Part shown: piece by piece, positions 58,501 through 64,000 of the stretch | How the letters are laid out: each line of letters opens with the position of its first letter | Numbering within the stretch: the stretch's first letter is position 1 | Assembly (NCBI GenBank): GCA_018389105.1 | Contig: JACATO010000591.1 | Span: forward strand, 1,908,501 to 1,972,500 | Reading direction: 5' to 3' | Origin: Nautilus pompilius | Taxonomy: Eukaryota > Mollusca > Cephalopoda > Nautilida > Nautilidae | DNA: 64,000 nt | The notes under the pieces: model-generated | Database searches by the model: none | The model's input: the letters and a program-made list of their open reading frames with translations, nothing else | Told to the model about the DNA's origin: nothing | Program-made: the position numbers and the translations under genes

Positions 58501-58897
58501 CTACCTGGATATACGTACACTAAACAAAATTAACTAATTAATTAATTCAGTTTTTTTTTTTTAAAAGAGTAATACACGAATAACTGACAGGTACGTAAAA
58601 AAAATTAACATAATTTACGGGGTAATTTCCAGAAACCATCGGTCAATCGGGGCTACAAGGGGCCCCGAGGGCCCATAATACTCTCAGTCCGCCCCTGGCC
58701 GCCAGAGGAACTGAGGACGGCGTTCAAACGGAACCCGGCTGGCTACGACTGCGGCGGGGCTGTTTTAAGCCGGCTTTCATTTGAACGCCGTTCGTCGGGA
58801 ACGAGAGCAAACATCTTACGCCCACCTTGGTCCGCTTGGTCCGAGTCTTGTGGGGGAACTTGATGTCGAGGTAGCCCGATTTCTCTTCCCCTCTCAT
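50935..58897 (-). CDS. DOK/IRS-type docking protein (PH-PTB adaptor, 4 coding exons)
   Basis: Adaptor with a membrane-binding PH domain and a phosphotyrosine-binding IRS-type PTB domain, as in DOK proteins that act below receptor and Src-family tyrosine kinases. Coding exons in transcript order: 58897-58826, 57398-57095, 53524-53311, 52582-50935. Phases fit (0, 1, 2) and give 745 aa. PH, residues about 6-120: KSGYLDIKFPHKT, WCRRYVVL, TETHLWVSLLREIF. PTB, about 127-235: HEVWIRENDDSKRLSLVGSY, then ILILESGPAAPTGEARLMFV and a C-terminal helix AEQVLSAIRRNI. The tail has SH2/SH3-type sites: DYEEL (Tyr465), PPALPARP (489-496), VIYQL (Tyr549) and YADM (Tyr712, YxxM). It is longer than typical vertebrate DOKs (about 300-600 aa). 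The ATG at 58897 is chosen because PH starts within a few residues. The frame is open upstream to 59044, so a longer N-terminus is possible. Confidence 0.85.
53311..53524 (-). CDS. Docking-protein exon 3: PTB first half
   Basis: Acceptor catttgaag|at, donor gacc|gtaagt. Encodes SHEVWIRENDDSKRLSLVGS, then LKRFFVRPVTPEAKENDILI. An in-frame Met lies upstream at 53540 but is intronic in this model. Confidence 0.85.
53780..54290. promoter_or_regulatory. CpG-rich island inside docking-protein intron 2
   Basis: CpG-dense, unlike the AT-rich flanks, with CAA-repeat leader-like sequence before an ATG on the + strand. It could be an internal promoter, either for a shorter PTB-only transcript (minus) or for a nested gene (plus). 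Confidence 0.4.
54036..54078 (+). CDS. Candidate nested first exon (unproven)
   Basis: ATG in a CpG island opens MDAMADSISPPGGD, then REEEISTSPEPSDMAENRTN if unspliced. A donor ACC|gtgagg at 54079 gives phase 1, matching the membrane-exon candidate at 54,444. The frame runs 55 codons if not spliced. Identity unknown. Confidence 0.25.
54444..54560 (+). CDS. Candidate exon with a transmembrane segment (unproven)
   Basis: Acceptor ttttttaattgtgcag and donor ag|gtatgt enclose 117 nt with one open frame, phase 1 on both sides: KRNSALCNMFTATGVVIGVA, then IMFHCLKNIL. The hydrophobic core is long enough to cross a membrane. It faintly resembles the last membrane helix of ninjurins (LNNLATGLVF). I would not name it. 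An unrelated ORF overlaps on the other strand. Confidence 0.25.
54750..56630 (-). pseudogene. Tigger/CENPB-type (pogo) transposon, dead
   Basis: The minus strand starts near 56,130 with EQKLEVIC and VDVGKHFGLSGSQIKTILNN, the CENPB-like DNA-binding helix-turn-helix. It ends near 55,000 with LLQPMDQ, MSQLTDGKHKQTITDYLKIF and NGVWRKVWPEAVQDFAGFED, the typical Tigger C-terminal DDE region. Many stops and frameshifts lie between. The right end near 56,630 reads, in reverse, TAGTAATATCTCGATATGCG, then AAGTTTCAGTATAACAAA, a worn Tigger terminal repeat next to TA. No left repeat was found. Confidence 0.8.
57095..57398 (-). CDS. Docking-protein exon 2: most of the PH domain
   Basis: Acceptor cttctcctcctcag, then PWCRRYVVLHKVSDLSAGKL, through AKLDLYADRYQAKIPNTKLS, to CPPTGDDA and donor gcag|gtaggt. 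The PH C-terminal Trp helix is HLWVSLLREIF. Confidence 0.88.
57445..58523 (-). repeat. 59-bp minisatellite, 18 full copies plus a partial
   Basis: Starts of the repeated GGATATACGTACACTAAG at 57445 and 58507 are exactly 18 x 59 apart, so no unit has an indel. Copies differ at only a few sites (CTACC/ATACC/AACC and CTGG/CTGC). It ends 46 nt upstream of the exon 2 acceptor and fills most of intron 1. Confidence 0.97.
58717..58791 (+). mobile_element. Hairpin MITE (family 1), CpG-rich copy
   Basis: Left arm ACGGCGTTCAAACGGAACCC plus GGCT (58717-58740) pairs with right arm AGCCGGCTTTCATTTGAACG plus CCGT (58768-58791). It aligns with the AT-rich copies if their TG/CA are decayed CpG. Lies in docking-protein intron 1, 34 nt from the exon 1 donor. 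Confidence 0.6.
58826..58897 (-). CDS. Docking-protein exon 1: PH beta1
   Basis: MRGEEKSGYLDIKFPHKTRT, then KRTK and donor gtgggc. CpG-rich surroundings fit a first exon. An AG just before the ATG (aagcag) leaves open an upstream 5' UTR exon. Confidence 0.75.
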
Positions 58898-59060
58898 CCT
58901 GCTTGTTAAACACGCCTGCACCGGAGGAGTCCGTTCGCGGAAAGTGTGGCAGCAGCGCAGGCCAGGCGACGGCAGGTGCTCGCTCAGGGCCCAACCAACC
59001 AACCAACCAACCCTCGATACCGCGATATCGCCGAAATCCGACACACCAGCCTCGCTTGTC
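58860..59060 (-). promoter_or_regulatory. CpG-rich 5' region of the docking-protein gene
   Basis: CpG-dense DNA around and upstream of the ATG, including an (AACC)n run at about 58,994-59,012 (GGTT on the sense strand). No TATA box. The transcription start is not determinable. Confidence 0.4.
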
Positions 59061-61355
59061 TGTCTTCAGCCGGCCCCTGCGGCGGGTATTCCAGGATGTC
59101 TGGAAACCCAGGTGTCTTAATTAACTTTAAAAAAATAAAATAAATAAATACTTGTTTATTTTTTTAACACCTGAAAATGGGAATGTGTCCTCTCACCCCC
59201 AGGTCTGACGAGCGACACCTGCCGGGCTGCTTCAAACCTGCAGTAGCCTGCACCAGTTTTTCTCGGGCGGTCGGACTACTGGAAACCTGTTTTCTTCGTC
59301 TCGCTTCCGGAGTTTTTAAGGGATCTGTCAAAGACTGCAATTATCCGGTGTTGATTTCCTCGAATACAAAAAAAAACTTTTAAAAATACAATTTTGTTCG
59401 ATGTAACTTTATTTGTTCATTAGACCTCTGAGAATTGGGAGTTGTTCTGTATCGACTTAACCCTACACCTCCGACGTTAGGCGTATTTAACTAACAAACG
59501 TCACAAAATACGGGTAAGTTCGCTGGCCCCATCTTCTACCGTCAGCTGTTTTCATCTATTTGTTAAAATAATCTGACAAAACCGGAAGGGAAGGAAAATG
59601 TTTTTAAAAAGTGCCGTTGATCTAATCCGTGTTCTGAGAGCGTGGATTTATTACTTTAACCCTAACCGACCCGCATCTTGCTGTGAGTACCAGTAGGGCC
59701 GAGCTCCCCGTAAAGAATTCGAAAAACCGCGGTTTCTCGTGAGTGCACACGTGCGGGATTTGTCCGGACTGCAGAGTGATAAGTCCGCGATAATCCCACA
59801 TCTGGGTTATCATACTATTCAGGTGAAAAAAACAAAACAAAAGCAAGACAAACTCGTAAGATTATTCTAACCTGCATCCATTCTTGTAATTAAAAATTTT
59901 CTTTCAATAAAATACGCAAATGGATTTTTGTATTCTCATTGTTCTAGATTCCGATCCGTCCTGTGCTGTGCTGCTGTTGCCTCATGCATCTTGCGCACCT
60001 GTTGGGAAAAGAAAACCGAGCACCTGTTTACCTTCTTAACCGTATTGCCAGGAATTCTGACCAGTAAATCTTGTCTGGGGCGTATTAAGACACTGTTCAA
60101 GTCTCCTATGAGCGACGAACTGCAAGTTATCAAACCTTCATCTCTTCATGACTGAAAACCAACATTAAGTTGAACAAGACACTTACAAAGTATTCCACCC
60201 GTTAATTCTTTTTTTAAAGCAGAATATTTCGCGTAATCATTGATGTAATGTTTCTCCTCCTACAGTATACTGGCGTGGTGACCGACACAGTTCGGCTGGT
60301 TTTCTGGTCTGTTAGCTGTTCGTCGATTGTTCTAAATATGCAGGTAGATTTTTTGGTGAATATTTCACCCTTGTGACCTGCCATTTTCGCATCCTTCTTT
60401 ACTTTGAAACTTGGCCAAGTTTTCTGCGCCCTACAAAAAAAATCTACCTGAAATTAAAATGACCTAGATGAAAAATTCACTCGCATCCACCCCTGCTTAG
60501 AGTATATAATTGCTAAAATACCATTCTCTGGCCAGCTATTATTCATACGTGGTAGATGTTGGAAGGTGACTTCAGCTTTAACGACTCGGCTATGGCGATT
60601 GCTGTTATGGAATTTTAAAGTGAAGTAAGAATGTGTATAGCGTTAGCCTATGATCCTATTTCATTGATAAAACTATTAATCACATCTATCACATGCATAT
60701 AAGTAATAATTCGTATTCCCACATCGATGGTTCGGGAGCTGCCTTAGCAGTGGTGCCACGACCCGTACAGCGTGCCATCTCCCACAACTATGACGCGTAC
60801 GAAGCTGTTTGTGTCTTTCATTCCAGGAGAGCTATGACGTTACCGATACATGTTCTCAGACAATAAAAGGTTTAAATTTACTGAAAATCCTCCAAAAGAA
60901 CGACACGGGCAGGCCGTTATAAAGTACATGGCGTGAGTAAAGCATGTTCATAGATAGTGGCTATTAAAGGGATAATACTCCCGGAAGTTCCCCCTTTAGT
61001 AAAATTATGCGCGTTGGAATATAATTACTGTAATTCCGGCCGGGTTTCACTTGCGCATCCGTCCTTAGTACGAGTCGTCCAGCGTGGCCCTAACCTGATG
61101 ACCCTTCTTACTGACATAAAACGTTCTGACCCCTTAAAATCGCCAGTCGTTTATCGTGAATGGCGCCCTTACTTGAAGCTGACAGGCTTCATTAATCGGA
61201 AAAAAACCGTATCGCTAGATCTTTGGTGGGGGGGGGAGGTCTGTCTACCCCCTCCCCTTATACAAAAGAACGAGCCAGTAAAATCAGCAGATATATCGAT
61301 ACACTTTTTAATTACACCATCAGTTGAATGCCATCGTTTCTAAAGAAGAAGCGTG
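59060..61355. other. Intergenic, no convincing gene
   Basis: Moderately CpG-rich single-copy-looking DNA. A 128-codon ORF (60957-61343, +) has no coding character. An inverted repeat, CAGGTAGATTTTTTGG at about 60,341 against its complement at about 60,431-60,451, may be another MITE. Confidence 0.5.
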
Positions 61356-61357
61356 AA

Positions 61358-61442
61358 GGAGGGAGAGAGAGAGAGAGAGATGACGTCACTAGAGAGAGAT
61401 GACGCCACTAGAGAGAGATGGAGAGAGAGAGAGAGAGAGAGA
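61358..61442 (+). repeat. (GA)n tract with embedded TGACGTCA
   Basis: GA runs are interrupted by a duplicated block GATGACGTCACTAGAGAGA (second copy GACGCCAC). The first copy holds a full palindromic CRE at 61381-61388. Confidence 0.9.
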
Positions 61443-61689
61443 CCGACCGATCGACTGTTGTCATGACAAACTCTTCCGTCTCATTTCCCCGAAGACGCCC
61501 CGCGCCCGTCACGAACACACACCGCTATACCGATACTGCGGTCGTAGCCAAAAACCGCGCTATAAGCTATTTGTAGAGCGGAGCATCACATAATATTGGA
61601 ATAATAATGGTAACAATAATAACGTGTAGGTATGTCATTAACCTCCTTGTAATAAACCACTGCCCTACAACAAAGAACCCCCGGGGCTA

Positions 61690-61852
61690 CTTGTTACAGG
61701 GGTAAGTTGTTACAACAACAGTGATTTCTAATTAAACGTATAGACGAAGCTGTAACCAACGTCAAAGGTCAAAGCGTATATTGTCGATCACAGCCTCATC
61801 TATACGTTTAATTATGAATTACTGATATCACAACACTTACTCTTGTAACATC
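61690..61852. mobile_element. Long-TIR hairpin MITE (family 2)
   Basis: CTTGTTACAGGGGTAAGTTG, then TAATTAAACGTATAGACGAA on the left is mirrored by ATCTATACGTTTAATTA and CACTTACTCTTGTAACA on the right. The arms are about 65 bp with about 32 bp between them. It is non-coding. No second copy was seen in the window. Confidence 0.65.
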
Positions 61853-61938
61853 TTGACAAGGTCTCTCCTCATCCGTTTCTAGTTTTACCACAATTTTTTT
61901 CTTATAATCTTATTTAATTATTTTACAAATATTTTTGT

Positions 61939-62322
61939 AGCATCTCTCTCTCTTATCATTCCCTCTCTCACTTTCTTTCTCCATCCTTTTCTCATCTCTT
62001 TCTCAATTTCCATCTTTCCTTCTCTCACTCTCTTTTTCCATCTCCATTCCTTCCTTTATATCTCTCTTTCACTCACTCTCTGAATCTTTCCCTTTTTCTT
62101 TCAATCCTTTTACCATCTCTATTTCAATCTTCCTCTTTTTCTTTATCTCCATTTCTCTCTCTTTCAATATTTATTTTATCTTCATCTCTTCCTCTTAGTC
62201 TCTTTCTCCATTTTTATTTCAATCTTCCTTTTCTCTTTCAATTTCCAAATTTCCATCTCCCTCATTCTCGCAATATCTCTCTTTCTCCATCTTTATAGTT
62301 TCCTTCCAATTTCTCTGTCTTA
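61939..62322 (+). repeat. Polypyrimidine tract, about 380 nt
   Basis: Almost only T and C, built of degenerate TCTTTCTCCATC-like steps and interrupted mainly by AT/CA. Confidence 0.9.
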
Positions 62323-62634
62323 TTTATAAGACTGTTTTATGTCTACTGTTTGTTTAAAAAGGAGAAACGATCTCAGTGAAGCCGGCCAACTTCGCTACGA
62401 AATCTTAACAAGTCCACAGTCTCTTGAATTGACCACGAGTCTAATTTTTATTTTAAAAATATTTCGTTTGCGCTTCTAACTGATTTTCAACGAACGTGGA
62501 CATCGACTGAATCAATTCAATCTCAATACAAATCGACTTGGGCATTGGACGGATTTCTAATAGTGTTTTTTTTTTTGGTCTGAAAATTTTCTAGGATAAA
62601 ATAGTGGGATGTAGAACGAATCTGCCCCAAGTCG

Positions 62635-62697
62635 TGACGTCTGACGTCTTCCTCGGTCTGACGTAGGCAGGTGCGTCCGACGAGCTTTCTGACGTCA
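62635..62697 (+). promoter_or_regulatory. Cluster of four TGACGT motifs
   Basis: TGACGT at 62635, 62642 and 62659, and the full palindrome TGACGTCA at 62690-62697, within 63 nt. CREB/ATF bZIP factors bind this core. Use as an enhancer is inferred. Confidence 0.45.
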
Positions 62698-62914
62698 CCA
62701 GAGATGATAGCGATCGAGAGGTTCTGCCAGGGTTAGCATATCCTTGAATTTTTTGTAAATTACCATTTTTCGTATTTAAGGATCAAAGTTTGGATTAAAG
62801 TTACGTCTCTTATAAATAAATACAGAGCATGGATATGCGAGGCTTGTGATTTAAAGGGAAAATGGCAAAAGTTGCGCGTTCATTCATTGTGTCGACAGAA
62901 TTTTTTGTTATAAA

Positions 62915-62916
<2 letters not shown>

Positions 62917-62968
<52 letters not shown>
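62917..62968 (+). repeat. (AAT)n microsatellite
   Basis: About 17 AAT units followed by five ATG units. Confidence 0.97.
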
Positions 62969-62970
<2 letters not shown>

Positions 62971-63400
62971 TGATGATGATGTAAGCTTCAGTGTTAAACA
63001 AGCCAAATCATTTTCCAGTATATCCCGTTATAGTAATCAGGAGAGTTACTTCCCTTAGATTGTAGAAATTGTAGAACCTCCTTGAATAGGTTGCAGTACA
63101 GTATTTGCATCTGTACAACGTTTACACCGAGCGGTACAGTTAGAGATAGGAAATAGGCAGCCAGAACCTAAAAAAGAACAATAGCAGGAAATTGTTAAAG
63201 TCTTCCAAGAGGTAATTGACAAATCTGTAGTGCAGTCTCTCACTTGTTACCATTCTGATTGCCTGTTGGCTGTACTGTACTGTACTCGTGCAGTGTGTGT
63301 GTGTGTGTGGTGTAGCCACGTTTGAAATGTGTCACAGACGGACCCTTGGTATTTTTCCAGAAGTACAACCAAAGAAGTGCCACAAAAGCGCCGAGTGCGT

Positions 63401-63455
63401 GCGTGCGTGTGTGTGTGTGTGTGTGTGTGGAACACACGTGTGTGTGTGTGTGTGT
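63401..63455 (+). repeat. (GT)n microsatellite
   Basis: GT runs interrupted once by GGAACACACG, followed by (CT)n to about 63,472. A shorter GT run lies at 63,292-63,309. Confidence 0.95.
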
Positions 63456-63539
63456 GGCTCTCTCTCTCTCTCTATCTACGAGTGGTCGATCTTACACCTG
63501 ATCTCATGTCGGATTGTTCAGTTCCTCTGCTCTCAGAAA

Positions 63540-63784
63540 AACGGCTGTTCAGCAGGGAGCCATTCGCCGCACCCGGCCCTTTAAGACCCATCGGGAAGAC
63601 CACTCTTCGCGGCTGAGGGAGTGCCCGCCCGTGGGCGAGAGAAGGACTTCCCACAATTCAGCTGGCAGCGCGCCTGCGCGTGCTGACCCGCCGTCACTTC
63701 CGGCTGTCAAGTCGGTTAGATGCGTAACGTTCGGTGTCCGAGATGACAGCTCGTTGACAGCCCCGAGGCGGGGCCCTAACAGCC
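63540..63784 (+). promoter_or_regulatory. CpG-island promoter of a rightward gene
   Basis: CpG-dense and TATA-less, with GCGCCTGCGC (NRF1-like, 63670-63679) and CGTCACTTCCGG (CRE half plus ETS, 63692-63703), ending at an ATG with gcc before it. Confidence 0.5.
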
Positions 63785-63798
63785 ATGCAGGACGCAAG
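63785..63798 (+). CDS. Probable first coding exon of the next gene
   Basis: GCCATGCAGGACGCAAG is followed by gtaaga, a near-consensus donor, giving MQDA plus two bases of a split codon. CpG-island setting and Kozak-like context support it. Fourteen bases are too few to name the gene, and the rest lies beyond the window. Confidence 0.42.
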
Positions 63799-64000
63799 GT
63801 AAGAAGCTGCAGCCCTCTCACTGCTGCTGTCGGATGGGCTTTGGTTTCGGCTCGGCGCGGTGATAATAGTAAGTACAGGTATGGTGTCGGCCAGGTCCTC
63901 GTCACCACTCGTTAGGGTCCCCCCCCCTCGTGTGTGTGTGTGTGTGTCGGGGCGGTGGGGGCAGGTGCCAGTTCCGCCGACAGCTGCTGCTGCTGCTGGC

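Noticed and set aside
58898-59044. Upstream in-frame Met at 59044 as docking-protein start
   Set aside because: It would add 49 residues partly from an (AACC)n repeat, while family members begin the PH domain close to Met. Not excluded.
60957-61343. 128-codon plus-strand ORF
   Set aside because: No motif, no splice sites of note, and it crosses a G-run. Probably chance in CpG-richer DNA.

Overview
The window looks like nuclear DNA of an invertebrate animal. It is AT-rich, its genes are interrupted by GT-AG introns, and it carries many degraded DNA transposons (Tc1/mariner, hAT, Tigger, TTAA-flanked MITEs) and tRNA-derived SINE-like repeats. The family set and repeat style suggest a lophotrochozoan, perhaps a gastropod mollusc. 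That is inference and no marker in the window fixes the species. I see no rRNA, CRISPR array, prokaryotic operon or recognisable retroviral/LTR element.

Layout. (1) About 1-14,400, + strand: the 3' part of an IRAK4/Pelle-like kinase. Ten exons in consistent splice phase encode 446 residues (linker plus whole kinase domain); the N-terminal death domain must lie upstream of the window. (2) 14,400-20,050: intergenic DNA with a SINE, a hairpin MITE and a 79-bp tandem duplication. (3) 20,050-36,100, + strand: a GC-rich promoter and a complete RAB43-like small GTPase (4 exons, 209 aa, C-terminal CCRS). Its first intron opens with a tandem array whose units carry a splice acceptor, 36 open in-frame bases and a splice donor. 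(4) 36,100-50,690: gene-poor DNA with hAT and Tc1 relics, a TTAA MITE and one intronless minus-strand ORF for a secreted coiled-coil protein. (5) 50,687-59,060, minus strand: a DOK/IRS-type docking protein (4 coding exons, 745 aa; PH, PTB, long tyrosine/proline-motif tail). Intron 1 holds 18 copies of a 59-bp repeat. Intron 2 holds a CpG-rich patch with possible plus-strand exons and a dead Tigger element. (6) 59,060-64,000: intergenic DNA, CpG-richer towards the right, with a hairpin MITE, a long polypyrimidine tract, a TGACGT cluster, and a CpG-island promoter whose + strand ATG is followed at once by a splice donor, probably the first exon of another gene.

IRAK kinases act below Toll/IL-1 receptors, RAB43 works in Golgi/endosome traffic, and DOK proteins are adaptors below tyrosine kinases. 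Nothing in the sequence shows that these neighbours work as one system. The strongest unusual signals are the 36-nt exon-like cassettes in RAB43 intron 1, tandem arrays touching splice sites in all three multi-exon genes, a DFA motif in place of DFG in the IRAK-like kinase, and the orphan secreted coiled-coil ORF.
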